Shown in pieces: positions 45,164 to 53,030 of a stretch of DNA of 64,000 nucleotides. Source of the DNA: CAVYXA01 sp963846775. GTDB taxonomy: Bacteria; Verrucomicrobiota; Verrucomicrobiia; Chthoniobacterales; UBA10450. The position numbers were made by a program, and so were the translations under genes. The notes under the pieces are model-generated. The model ran no database searches and had not been told where the DNA came from. It saw only the letters and a list, made by a program, of their open reading frames with translations. Position 1 is the stretch's first letter. Every line of letters begins with the position of its first letter. The stretch is from contig CAWJXB010000001.1 of NCBI GenBank assembly GCA_963846775.1, positions 302,215-366,214 on the forward strand, given 5' to 3'.

Positions 45164-45487
45164 ATGAGACCGGAAGAGAGATTATCGATCCTGCGCAGAG
45201 AAGATCGCTTGCGCCAATGGCAGTCGCTCGACGACCGCCGTTTTTGTATTCTGTGTGAACGCACCTTTAGCGGACGACAGGTTGACATTCGAAGACGCTC
45301 CGGTGGCCGATGCACGCTCTATTGTCCGACGGAAGATTGTAGCTCGACCCCGCAGCACTGGGTCCGTCCAGGCAATCCGTTAGTCTCAGACAAAGTTTAT
45401 CAGGATTGGTCGCTCGCGCTGGGCGGCCCGAAAAAGACAGCCGCTGTCCGAAGGGCGGCGCAACCTCGAAATAACTCGTTATGTTGA
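45164..45487 (+). CDS. Cys-containing soluble protein coupled to the sigma gene
   Basis: A 107-residue protein: MRPEERLSILRREDRLRQWQ, then FCILCERTFSGRQVDIRR, then CTLYCPTEDCSSTPQHWV, and a Gly/Lys end. CxxC followed by CxxxC-x4-C suggests one zinc site. The gene end overlaps the sigma ATG by 7 bp, which points to coupling. There is no membrane segment and no HxxxCxxC anti-sigma motif, so a ZAS-type anti-sigma is not shown. ATG 45164 chosen over an upstream in-frame start at 45050. Confidence 0.6.
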   Translation: MRPEERLSILRREDRLRQWQSLDDRRFCILCERTFSGRQVDIRRRSGGRCTLYCPTEDCSSTPQHWVRPGNPLVSDKVYQDWSLALGGPKKTAAVRRAAQPRNNSLC

Positions 45488-46080
45488 AACCCACCCTCGA
45501 TCCCAATGGGCTCTCCAGCATCCCGGATGAGGCGCTGCTGAAGAAGATCTCGCGGCGAAATCAAGTCGCCTTAACCGAGCTTTATGGTCGATACGGCCAG
45601 ATGTTGCGCACGATGATCGACAGTCTCGTTCACGAAGGAGCCGAGGCCGATGACGTTCTCCAGGAGATTTTTCTCCAGATTTGGAAAGAGGCGGACAATT
45701 ATTCTCCCAAAGTCGGCAAACCGATTGGCTGGATGGTAACAATTGCCCGGCGTCGCGCGATCGATCGATTGCGCCGGCGGCAAGCCTACTTTCGCGCACA
45801 GGAGCGTTATCGCGACATGTTGGATGGCCAACCGCAGCGGCCACAGCGGGACGTGGAGAAAACCTTTGTATTAAGCGATCTCCGCCGTTTCTTGAAAAAA
45901 CGGATGCGGAATCTGCCGCGGCTTCAGCGTGAAGCGATCGATTTGGCCTTTTTCAAGGGGTTAAGCCATCGGGAGATTGCGGCCGCCACGCGCGCGCCAT
46001 TGGGCACGGTAAAGACGCGTCTCGAGCTCGGATTGCAAAAGCTAACCCAAGCCATCCGGCCGTTGCGGAGTAGAATTTAA
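45481..46080 (+). CDS. ECF-type RNA polymerase sigma factor
   Basis: A 199-residue sigma-70-family factor. Region 2 is ALTELYGRYGQMLRTMIDSL, DVLQEIFLQIWKEADNYSP and RRRAIDRLRR. Region 4 is LPRLQREAIDLAFFKGLSHREIAA, GTVKTRLELGLQKL. It is nearest to the SigK/RpoE-like class in my reading. No anti-sigma gene is adjacent; the coupled Cys protein upstream is the only candidate partner. The stress cluster downstream contains no obvious common promoter. Confidence 0.93.
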   Translation: MLKPTLDPNGLSSIPDEALLKKISRRNQVALTELYGRYGQMLRTMIDSLVHEGAEADDVLQEIFLQIWKEADNYSPKVGKPIGWMVTIARRRAIDRLRRRQAYFRAQERYRDMLDGQPQRPQRDVEKTFVLSDLRRFLKKRMRNLPRLQREAIDLAFFKGLSHREIAAATRAPLGTVKTRLELGLQKLTQAIRPLRSRI

Positions 46081-46133
46081 GCGCAAGGATCGTTGGGTTT
46101 TCCTGCGAGGCGTTTCATGCTACATTTTGCGCG

Positions 46134-46469
46134 ATGGAAACACCCCAAATTACGGCTTATCTCAAAACGTATTGCGGCTGGAGCGCAGGCGTGCGCGCCG
46201 TGCTCGCGAAATATCATCTTCCCTACACGGAAAAGGACATTATCCAGAACCCGGCCTTTCGTTGGGAAATGGAAACCAAGAGCGGGCAACCGCTTTCGCC
46301 CTGCCTGGAGATCAATGGCCAGATACTGGCGGATGTGAGCGGCGACGAGGTTGAGAAATATTTGATCGACAATGGCTTTATCCAACCGAGCGATGCCGCC
46401 ACCGACGTGCCGACCAATGCGCCCTGCGCGAACGAAATTCATGAGGGCGTAGTGAAGCTGAATCTGTGA
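46134..46469 (+). CDS. Glutaredoxin-family protein with CGWS site
   Basis: A 111-residue thioredoxin-fold protein: ITAYLKTYCGWSAGVRAVL, so the redox site is CGWS, monothiol-like, at residues 14-17. YTEKDIIQNPAF is the second strand region. SPCLEINGQILADVSGDEVEKYL contains the cis-Pro equivalent and GSH-contact Asp. The C-terminal tail has an extra Cys. A role in glutathione or Fe-S handling is inferred by family. Confidence 0.85.
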   Translation: METPQITAYLKTYCGWSAGVRAVLAKYHLPYTEKDIIQNPAFRWEMETKSGQPLSPCLEINGQILADVSGDEVEKYLIDNGFIQPSDAATDVPTNAPCANEIHEGVVKLNL

Positions 46470-46478
46470 TTCGTTGAA

Positions 46479-46534
46479 GCGTTGAAGAGTCAAGAGACTC
46501 TTAAAGCGTTACAGCGATCACCCGCTTCAACGCT
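46479..46534. repeat. Inverted repeat downstream of the glutaredoxin gene
   Basis: AGCGTTGAAG (46479-46488) and CTTCAACGCT (46525-46534), a 10-bp inverted pair, with GTTGAAG repeated nearby. It is a likely terminator or dispersed repeat between the glutaredoxin and PBP genes. Confidence 0.45.
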
Positions 46535-46556
46535 CTAACGGCTTGGCGCTTCAACC

Positions 46557-48728
46557 ATGAAATTCTTTGCTCGCATCCGTTCGAAAAGAAAGAAAAACGG
46601 GCGTGGCTTTTTTCGCTTCGGCTGGAAACTGACGCTGCTCGGCCTGATTGCCGCCTGCGCGCTCGGAGTTCTCAGCTTTTACGCCATCTGGGCTGAGACA
46701 TTCGAGATGAAGAGAGTCGGCCAAATGCCCGAGCGGAACACGGTTTTTGATGTCGATGGAAAAATCTACAGCCGTCTGGCCGGCTCGAATCGTCTGAAGG
46801 TTTCGCTGAGCGAAGTTTCACCTTTGTTCATCGACGCTTTGCTCGTGCGCGAAGACGCGCGGTTTTACCAGCACGGCGGAATCGATTGGCGCGGCGTTTT
46901 GCGTGCACTCGCTCGGGACGTCCTCTCGCTGCGCGCGAAAGAAGGCGCCAGCAGCCTGACGCAGCAGCTCGCACGCAACAGCCTTCCGTTAGGCGGGCGA
47001 ACGCTCAGCCGCAAATTACTCGAGGCAATGGTGGCGCTGCGGATCGAACGCGAATTCACCAAGCAACAAATCCTCGAGCTTTATATCAATCGCATTTATT
47101 TTGGTGCCGGCTGTTACGGGGTCGAGACGGCATCACAAGCTTACTTCGGCAAGAACGCGTCGAAACTTAATCTCTCCGAGGCGGCGCTGCTCGCAGGATT
47201 AATCCGCAGCCCGAATCGTTTTTCACCGCTTAAGAATCCCGAAGGCGCGGCCGCGCAGCGGAACGCCGTGCTGGATCGAATGGTTGAGCTGAAAAAAATT
47301 TCTCGCGCACAAGCTGCGGCGGCCAAGCTGGCCAGGATCAACACCCATCCCAAACGGATGCTCCAGATTCAGGAGAACTACGCGATGGATGCAGTCCAGC
47401 GGGACCTGACTTCCCTCCTCACGCAGGACCAGATCGACAATGGAGGCATGTTCATTTACACGACGCTCGATCCGTTCGTGCAGAATATCGCGCAGCAGGC
47501 CCTCGAAAGTCAGCTCGAAAAAATCGAGCACCAATCGAATTTTCATCATCCGATCAAGGCGACTTATCATTCGCCGGAGACGGGCGAGCCGGAAGCGGCC
47601 ATGCCCTATCTCGAAGGCGCGCTCGTGGCGATCGACAACGCCAGCGGCGGTATCCGCGCCCTCGTGGGCGGACGCGATTACGCGCAGAGCAAATTCAATC
47701 GCGCGCTTGCCCCGGCGAACCGCCAGATCGGTTCTGCGTTTAAACCATTTGTTTACACCACCGCGTTTACCCATGGCCTCCTCCCCGGCGCGGCCATCAG
47801 CGATGGGCCGATTCAGCCAGGCGAAATCGCCGGCGCGGGAAGCTGGTCGCCGGCAAATTCAGACGGCACCTATGGCGGCGTCCTGCCCTGCTCGTATGGA
47901 TTGATCCAATCGCGCAACACGATGAGCGTGCGCGTGGGCCAGTTTGCCGGGCTGGACGCGGTGCAGAAAGTCGCAGCCACGCTGAACCTCAGTCAAAGCG
48001 TTCCGCGCGGCCCGGCCATTTACATCGGCTCGTTCGAAACCGATCTGCGCGATCTGACCGCGGCCTATTCGGTTTTTCCAAACGCCGGGCTTCGGAAGCA
48101 GTCGTACGTCATTGAGAGGATCGACGATCAGGACCACCGTCCCATCTTTCGGGCGGCGCATATTTCGGCCGTGGCACTCGATCCGAGCGCGGCCTGGATG
48201 ACCTCGCAATTGATGGAAGAAGTGCTGACGCGTGGCACGGCGGCGAGTTCGCGCTCGTTAGGCTGGCGATTGCCGGCTGCGGGTAAGACCGGCACGACCA
48301 ACGATTACAAGGACGCGTGGTTCGTCGGTTATACCAGCACCGTCACATGTGGAGTATGGATCGGGTTTGATCAGCCGGTGACGATTGCGCCACGCGGCTA
48401 TGGCGCGGCGCTGGCGTTGCCGATTTGGGTGCAAGTGATGAACAAGGCCGCACAACGTTATCCGCCGCAACCGCTCGAGCCGACGATGCCGATACAGCGT
48501 GCCATGGTCTGCTCGATCTCCAATCACCTCGCCACATCTGGTTGTCAGGCTGCTGGCACCGCTTACGAAATCGATTTGCCGGCCGACAAGGTCCCGGCGC
48601 AAGCCTGCGAAGTCCATGGCGGCGACGAAATATTTACCCAGAAGGTCGAAGATTTGAGCCGCAAAGCCCGCACCTTTCCCGGCAAACTCTTTCAGTCGTT
48701 CAGACGCCTGTTCGGCGGCGGCCGCTGA
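46557..48728 (+). CDS. Class A penicillin-binding protein (PBP1-type)
   Basis: A 723-residue bifunctional peptidoglycan synthase. A short cytoplasmic basic start and one helix (LTLLGLIAACALGVLSFYAIW) are followed by a glycosyltransferase domain with catalytic Glu99 in VREDARFYQHGGIDWRG and GASSLTQQLARN. The transpeptidase domain has nucleophile Ser393 in IGSAFKPF (SxxK), the SxN-type motif in SRNTMSV, and KTGTTNDYKDAW (Lys577). It polymerises and cross-links glycan strands in the periplasm. Single gene. Confidence 0.96.
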   Translation: MKFFARIRSKRKKNGRGFFRFGWKLTLLGLIAACALGVLSFYAIWAETFEMKRVGQMPERNTVFDVDGKIYSRLAGSNRLKVSLSEVSPLFIDALLVREDARFYQHGGIDWRGVLRALARDVLSLRAKEGASSLTQQLARNSLPLGGRTLSRKLLEAMVALRIEREFTKQQILELYINRIYFGAGCYGVETASQAYFGKNASKLNLSEAALLAGLIRSPNRFSPLKNPEGAAAQRNAVLDRMVELKKISRAQAAAAKLARINTHPKRMLQIQENYAMDAVQRDLTSLLTQDQIDNGGMFIYTTLDPFVQNIAQQALESQLEKIEHQSNFHHPIKATYHSPETGEPEAAMPYLEGALVAIDNASGGIRALVGGRDYAQSKFNRALAPANRQIGSAFKPFVYTTAFTHGLLPGAAISDGPIQPGEIAGAGSWSPANSDGTYGGVLPCSYGLIQSRNTMSVRVGQFAGLDAVQKVAATLNLSQSVPRGPAIYIGSFETDLRDLTAAYSVFPNAGLRKQSYVIERIDDQDHRPIFRAAHISAVALDPSAAWMTSQLMEEVLTRGTAASSRSLGWRLPAAGKTGTTNDYKDAWFVGYTSTVTCGVWIGFDQPVTIAPRGYGAALALPIWVQVMNKAAQRYPPQPLEPTMPIQRAMVCSISNHLATSGCQAAGTAYEIDLPADKVPAQACEVHGGDEIFTQKVEDLSRKARTFPGKLFQSFRRLFGGGR

Positions 48729-48782
48729 TTGTTTGCTCTTGCTTAGATTGCAGCAACCCCTCGCTCGTTCTAGTCTCGCAGC

Positions 48783-49961
48783 ATGAATGACGCGCAAGAT
48801 CGGCGGCCGGCACGGGCAGCAGAGACGATCGAAGTCGTTAAGCGGAACTGGCAGGCAGAAGTCGAAACAGCCCAGACCTATCGCGATCTGGCCGGACGCG
48901 AGTCGGACGAGAAACGCAAGGGCATTCTGTTGCGCATGGCCGAAGCGGAAGAACGCCATGCCGCCCGATGGGAAGTAAAACTGAAAGAGTTCGGGATCGA
49001 GCATCCGACGTTGAAAAGCACGATCCGTCGCCGGTTGAATCGCTGGTGGAACAAGATTGCCGGCGCGAACGTTGCCATTCGCCGAATGGAAGCGGCCGAG
49101 GAAAAACACGAGGCCGAATTTCGCGACCAAGCCGACCGGGTTTTGGCCGGAGAAAAAGATGTGCAGGATTTTTTGCGGCAAAGCGCGCTGGAAGAAAAAG
49201 CGCATGCCCGCGCGTTGAATGCGATGACGGCTCCGCCGAGTCCGCGGACGGCGCTCGACGCGATTCTAAAACGCGAACGCTGGCATGGGCGTGGCGGCAG
49301 TTGGGTGGCCGACGCGATCTACGGCGCGAACGACGGTTTGGGCGCCGTGTTCGGAATTGTTTCCGGTGTGGCCGGCGCCACGAATAACCAGCAACATTTC
49401 ATCCTGATCTCCGGTTTGGCAGGGATGTTAGCATCAACATTGTCGATGGGCGCCGGGGCATATCTCGCGGCCAAGAGCGAGGCGGAGGTTTACGAAGCGG
49501 AAATTTCCCGCGAGCGCACGGAGGTCGAAGAGAATCCAGAGGAAGAAATCGAAGAAATGTCGCTCTTCTATCAACTGCAAGGATTTGGTCCGGAAGAATC
49601 GCAGCGAATGGCCGAGCGCTTGGCCGAGCAACCGGAGCAGTTTGTCCAAGCGATGGCGCAAAGCGAACTCGGTCTGTCCGAGCATCGGTTCCCAAATTAC
49701 TGGACGGCTGCCTTGTCGGCGGGCGTTTCGACCGCCATCGGCGCCTTTGTTCCGATCATTCCGTTTTTCTTTTCAGGTGGACTGGATGCCGTGTTTGCGT
49801 CGTTCGGGATTAGTTTGGTTGCGCATTTCGCAATCGGCGCGTTGAAATCGCTCATCACCATCCGGTCATGGTGGGCTTCTGGTCTGGAGATGACCTGGAT
49901 TGGAGTCATCGTCGCCGTTGTGACTTACGGGCTGGGCCTGGCGTTTGGCTCGTTGGGCTAA
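48783..49961 (+). CDS. mbfA: Ferritin-like/VIT1 fusion iron transporter (MbfA/Erv-type)
   Basis: A 392-residue fusion. Residues 15-155 are a rubrerythrin-like four-helix domain with iron ligands in AEVETAQTYRDLAGRESDE, RMAEAEERHAARWE and RMEAAEEKHEAEF. Residues 170-392 are a VIT1/CCC1 membrane domain: DAIYGANDGLGAVFGIVSGV, LASTLSMGAGAYLAAKSEAE (with the Glu-rich cytoplasmic helix), and paired C-terminal helices. Members of this type export iron from the cytosol in rhizobia and are upregulated by iron. The window does not show regulation. Confidence 0.9.
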   Translation: MNDAQDRRPARAAETIEVVKRNWQAEVETAQTYRDLAGRESDEKRKGILLRMAEAEERHAARWEVKLKEFGIEHPTLKSTIRRRLNRWWNKIAGANVAIRRMEAAEEKHEAEFRDQADRVLAGEKDVQDFLRQSALEEKAHARALNAMTAPPSPRTALDAILKRERWHGRGGSWVADAIYGANDGLGAVFGIVSGVAGATNNQQHFILISGLAGMLASTLSMGAGAYLAAKSEAEVYEAEISRERTEVEENPEEEIEEMSLFYQLQGFGPEESQRMAERLAEQPEQFVQAMAQSELGLSEHRFPNYWTAALSAGVSTAIGAFVPIIPFFFSGGLDAVFASFGISLVAHFAIGALKSLITIRSWWASGLEMTWIGVIVAVVTYGLGLAFGSLG

Positions 49962-50007
49962 AACCGCGCAGTCTCTGAAATGTTTTAACGAATTTTCGCC
50001 TGCATCT

Positions 50008-50173
50008 GGTAGCGCGCAGCCTGCCCGCCGTGTGCGGGCGTCCCGTGTGCTGGCCAAGGCCTCTGGCGTTCGCGAACTTTCACTGGTCAGCTCGCAATTC
50101 GAGACCCGAGATTTCCAGGGAAAGTTCGTTTTGGCCCGACAACGAAACCAGCACGCGGGCCGGGTGCGCTACC
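50008..50173. repeat. 166-bp imperfect palindrome with GGTAGCGC ends
   Basis: GGTAGCGC (50008-50015) and GCGCTACC (50166-50173) are terminal inverted repeats. The inner arms CGAACTTTC (50073-50081) and GAAAGTTCG (50120-50128) pair again around the centre. It contains no ORF and lies downstream of the iron-transporter gene. The structure resembles a MITE or REPIN-like element. Confidence 0.6.
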
Positions 50174-50214
50174 GGACCTTATCGTGCTGGACAAGACATT
50201 TTGTTGGTGGGAAG

Positions 50215-50238
50215 TGCGGCGGCTAGAAAGCCGCCGCA
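50215..50238. terminator. 10-bp hairpin TGCGGCGGCT
   Basis: TGCGGCGGCT (50215-50224), loop AGAA, then AGCCGCCGCA (50229-50238). It lies 7 bp before the stop of the minus-strand secreted protein and 254 bp after the iron-transporter gene, so it probably terminates the former. Confidence 0.6.
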
Positions 50239-50244
50239 CCGGGT

Positions 50245-50799
50245 TCACTCGCAATAAACTACGCCTGCAGGATAATCGCAGCTGGGATCAAACCCGTAGG
50301 CCGGATACCAGCAGCCGTTATCGGCCAGATAGTAGTGGCAACCATCCATCAGCACGATGGCATAGGTTCTGATCCACCAATCCCGGGGATGTGTCCCGAT
50401 CGAGAAGTGAACATCAGCTCGATCGCGGAAGCTCCGCCTCAGGGCAAGGTTTTCGTGCATCTCGCGCCCGTTGCGAAAGACCGTCGTCTCGCGTGACGTC
50501 GTTCTACTGTGCTCGTTGACACGAGTATTCTCACGCTCGTTGACGTTAGCGCCGGCGCGCTCGTTTACAGTCGCGTCTGTCTGCTTGTTAGTCCGAGATT
50601 TTTCTCTGACGTTGGTCTGTTCATTTGGCATCGGCGCACGATGGGTCGTGGCCTTGCTGTGTTCGGCTTTAGCGTTCTGTTCTACGTTGGTTTTTTCCTG
50701 CGGCTGCGTGGACTCCTGCTTTTCATCCGTCGTCGTTTGCGCGCCGACAGAGAGCGCAAATGCGAGCCCGACCGCAGCAAGTAAGGATAATCTCTTCAT
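50245..50799 (-). CDS. Secreted hypothetical protein with Asn/Thr/Glu-rich middle
   Basis: A 184-residue protein. Residues 1-20 are a signal peptide (MKRLSLLAAVGLAFALSVGA). A long low-complexity hydrophilic section follows, with NVNERENTRVNEH repeats and many Thr/Glu/Lys. A compact C-terminal domain contains RDWWIRTYAIVLMDGCHYYL and CWYPAYGFDPSCDYP with four Cys. AAGGAG precedes the ATG. No family recognised; an envelope-stress role is only suggested by its neighbours. Confidence 0.75.
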   Translation of the reverse strand: MKRLSLLAAVGLAFALSVGAQTTTDEKQESTQPQEKTNVEQNAKAEHSKATTHRAPMPNEQTNVREKSRTNKQTDATVNERAGANVNERENTRVNEHSRTTSRETTVFRNGREMHENLALRRSFRDRADVHFSIGTHPRDWWIRTYAIVLMDGCHYYLADNGCWYPAYGFDPSCDYPAGVVYCE

Positions 50800-50881
50800 G
50801 TTTTTGCTCCTTTCCGTATTTATATATCGTGTCTCGCCGGCTCGGTGGATTCGTTTTGTTTATCGGAGCGAACGATCTTCG

Positions 50882-51097
50882 TTATCCGCAACCGCGGAGT
50901 AGAAGGAGGACCAAACCCATGATGGAAATTCCCAGAAGCCAAAGAAAGATGTATGTTAGTTGGTCGGAGCGCTTGAGTCGCCTTTTCGACCGCATACGAC
51001 GTTCCTTTGCGGAAAATCGTGAACGAAAAACTTTGCGCGCGTCTTGTGGGCGCATTCCAGCCGCGGCGGCTGGATCATTATCCTCCCGCTTCACCAA
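50882..51097 (-). CDS. Possible small tail-anchored membrane protein
   Basis: A 71-residue frame. A basic N-terminal half (RSRFSAKERRMRSKRRLKRS) is followed by one C-terminal helix, YIFLWLLGISIMGLVLLLLR. The pattern suggests a tail-anchored or lipid-binding peptide, but a smaller start at MRSKRRLKR is equally likely and another long frame lies on the opposite strand. The surrounding 50800-51142 holds nothing else. Confidence 0.4.
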   Translation of the reverse strand: MVKREDNDPAAAAGMRPQDARKVFRSRFSAKERRMRSKRRLKRSDQLTYIFLWLLGISIMGLVLLLLRGCG

Positions 51098-51142
51098 TAG
51101 AACCCTGCCGGTTGCAACCCGACGGTTATCCAGCTGAATTCC

Positions 51143-51601
51143 TCAAGCTGCCTTCTTTGCCGTATCGCGCAGGGTCTTAATCTGATCATGCGCGGTTTTG
51201 ATCTGGCTGAATTGACGCGAAATGATGTCGCGCAGAGACAACGGAAGGTCAGCACGCATCGCCTTTTCGAATGCCTGGACAGCCGCGTCTTCGCCACGCT
51301 CGCACTCGGAGAGGATAGCGCTCTCCTCCTTGCTGGTGATAGCGGATTTTAGGTTGATCCAACCGCGGTGCATGGCACCGGCGGTGCTCCCCTCCGTTTC
51401 CGGTTCGCTTTCGCCAAAGCTGTTCGCCTGCATCTGCAGCTCGCCGGCAAAGCGGGATCGCTGTTGCGAGTATCCGACAAAGAGCGATTTCAGTTGCGGA
51501 TTGCTTACCGCATCCGCCGCTTCTTTGAACCCTTTCTGCCCATCTTCAAGAGTCTCGATCAGGTCATTGATTGTTGAGATAATTTCTTTTTGATTTGTCA
51601 T
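51143..51601 (-). CDS. PA2169/DUF2383-family four-helix-bundle protein
   Basis: A 152-residue soluble helix bundle. NDLIETLEDGQKGFKEAADA opens the family signature; SLFVGYSQQRSRFAGELQ and SILSECERGEDAAVQAFEKA-type segments (with SECERGEDAAV here) carry the conserved Glu positions of a ferritin-like bundle. Members are linked to stress. It precedes the DUF3309 and CsbD genes on the other strand; the shared interval 51602-51800 may hold divergent promoters. Confidence 0.9.
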   Translation of the reverse strand: MTNQKEIISTINDLIETLEDGQKGFKEAADAVSNPQLKSLFVGYSQQRSRFAGELQMQANSFGESEPETEGSTAGAMHRGWINLKSAITSKEESAILSECERGEDAAVQAFEKAMRADLPLSLRDIISRQFSQIKTAHDQIKTLRDTAKKAA

Positions 51602-51800
51602 ATATCTTCAATACGCATACCGGACGCCGCTGGATTTGAAATTTTCCCGGCTATGCGTTTGCCGGTCGAAATGGCTAATTTCTTCGCCGCGAAGCGAAGT
51701 GATGCTGCGATGACAATAATTCCGTCTTGGATCGTGAAAGCGGATTTTCACCACATCCAAGGTTGGGCGGGACGGCGAAATAACGCCGAAAGGAGCTAAC

Positions 51801-51953
51801 ATGGGCACAATTCTGTTAATTATCCTGGTCCTATTGTTGGTCGGTGCCTTACCGGCCTGGCCATACAGTTCGGGCTGGGGATACTGGCCTAGTGGTGGGC
51901 TAGGATTGATTCTTTTGATCGTATTAGTCCTAGCCCTTATGGGACGCGTATAA
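51801..51953 (+). CDS. DUF3309-family 50-residue membrane protein
   Basis: MGTILLIILVLLLVGALPAW, then PYSSGWGYWPSGGLGLILLI, then a second hydrophobic end with GRV. This two-helix, Trp/Gly-loop pattern is DUF3309. AAAGGAG lies 7 bp before the ATG. The family is common next to CsbD and other stress genes; its function is unknown. Confidence 0.92.
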   Translation: MGTILLIILVLLLVGALPAWPYSSGWGYWPSGGLGLILLIVLVLALMGRV

Positions 51954-52227
51954 ACGAGAGTCAGGGTAGCGTTTGATGCCGGACGACGCGACGTAGCCCG
52001 GAGTTACTTGATTATTTCTCTACGAAAGGAGCAATTACCTCCTTCACTGCACGTCCCGCTTGGACGCCCGGGCCAGCCGGGAGAGATCGGTCGAGTTAGG
52101 TCTGTCTCGCATCCGACACTGGGTCCGAAACGTCCGAGAAGCTGCCGCACGGAAATGAAAACCTCGGACTGAATCATTTGTATAAAAAACAAACCGAGCT
52201 TACCCCGGCAAACGAAGCTTATCTATT

Positions 52228-52413
52228 ATGACAAATCTACAGTTCAAGGGTGGTTGGAATGAAGCAAAGGGCAAGCTGAAACAAAAATACGGTCAATTGA
52301 CCGATGACGACCTGACATTCGTTCAGGGGAAGGACGACGAACTTCTTGGTCGTCTGCAACAGAAACTCGGGAAATCAAAAGAAGAACTCCGAAAGGAAAT
52401 TGAGAAGCTGTAA
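52228..52413 (+). CDS. CsbD-family stress protein
   Basis: A 61-residue soluble protein: FKGGWNEAKGKLKQKYGQLT, then a D/E-rich turn, then LLGRLQQKLGKSKEELRKEI. This is the CsbD repeat (two short amphipathic helices with K-E pairs). It is general-stress induced in Bacillus and others. It follows a 274-bp leader (51954-52227) in which no gene was seen. The 284 bp after it (52414-52697) also lack a supportable gene. Confidence 0.93.
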   Translation: MTNLQFKGGWNEAKGKLKQKYGQLTDDDLTFVQGKDDELLGRLQQKLGKSKEELRKEIEKL

Positions 52414-52697
52414 AGACGCAGGGAATGATGGCGTCTGCACGGATCTGGACGGATCTTCTCCTTTACTCGGCCAACACATCAAAGGACTATGTGAAAGCTG
52501 GAAAATGGTATCGCAAAGCCGCTGACTAGGATATGTAGAATCTTACAGATGGTTGCTGCTTACATCCGCAGAAGGGCTGTGAGTGCGCGACCGGACAAAC
52601 ACCGCTGTTCGAAGGTTTGATGTCGAGGAGCGAATTGCAAAGGGACAAGAACGAAGCCAGGCGGGAAAGTGTCAGTTTCCCTGAGGCGACGTCCCTT

Positions 52698-53009
52698 TTA
52701 TCCGCGCCGCCGGCGGCGGCGTTTGGGCTCGTCGTGCTGGCTGGGATTGATCGCTGCTTGCAGGTCGCGGAGGTAGTTGGAGTTGACATGAAATGAGGAT
52801 CGTTCGATTTCCTCAACGGTTCGGATACTTGTTCGATCAGCCAGAATGTATCCGAGCATCAGGAGGCCGTGAAGATCGTCGAGCAGCGCATCCGGCTCGA
52901 TCTCACCCACTCGCTCCAGTAATTGCCGGCCGAAGGTGGCGGCGCCGCTCAAGCCAAGCGCTTTGAGAATGGCGATCTCGCTGCCGGTCAGATTGATGTC
53001 GCGCACCAT
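52698..53009 (-). CDS. Small helical hypothetical protein downstream of the phosphohexomutase
   Basis: A 103-residue protein: NLTGSEIAILKALGLSGAAT, then a helix pair (LLERVGEIEPDALLDDLHGL, LMLGYILADRTSIRTVEEIE) that resembles a winged-helix or small regulator fold, ending in an Arg-rich tail (KRRRRRRG). It starts 21 bp after the mutase stop on the same strand, so it is co-transcribed. No named family. Confidence 0.65.
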   Translation of the reverse strand: MVRDINLTGSEIAILKALGLSGAATFGRQLLERVGEIEPDALLDDLHGLLMLGYILADRTSIRTVEEIERSSFHVNSNYLRDLQAAINPSQHDEPKRRRRRRG

Positions 53010-53030
53010 GTACAGCCTGCATTCGAGCAG

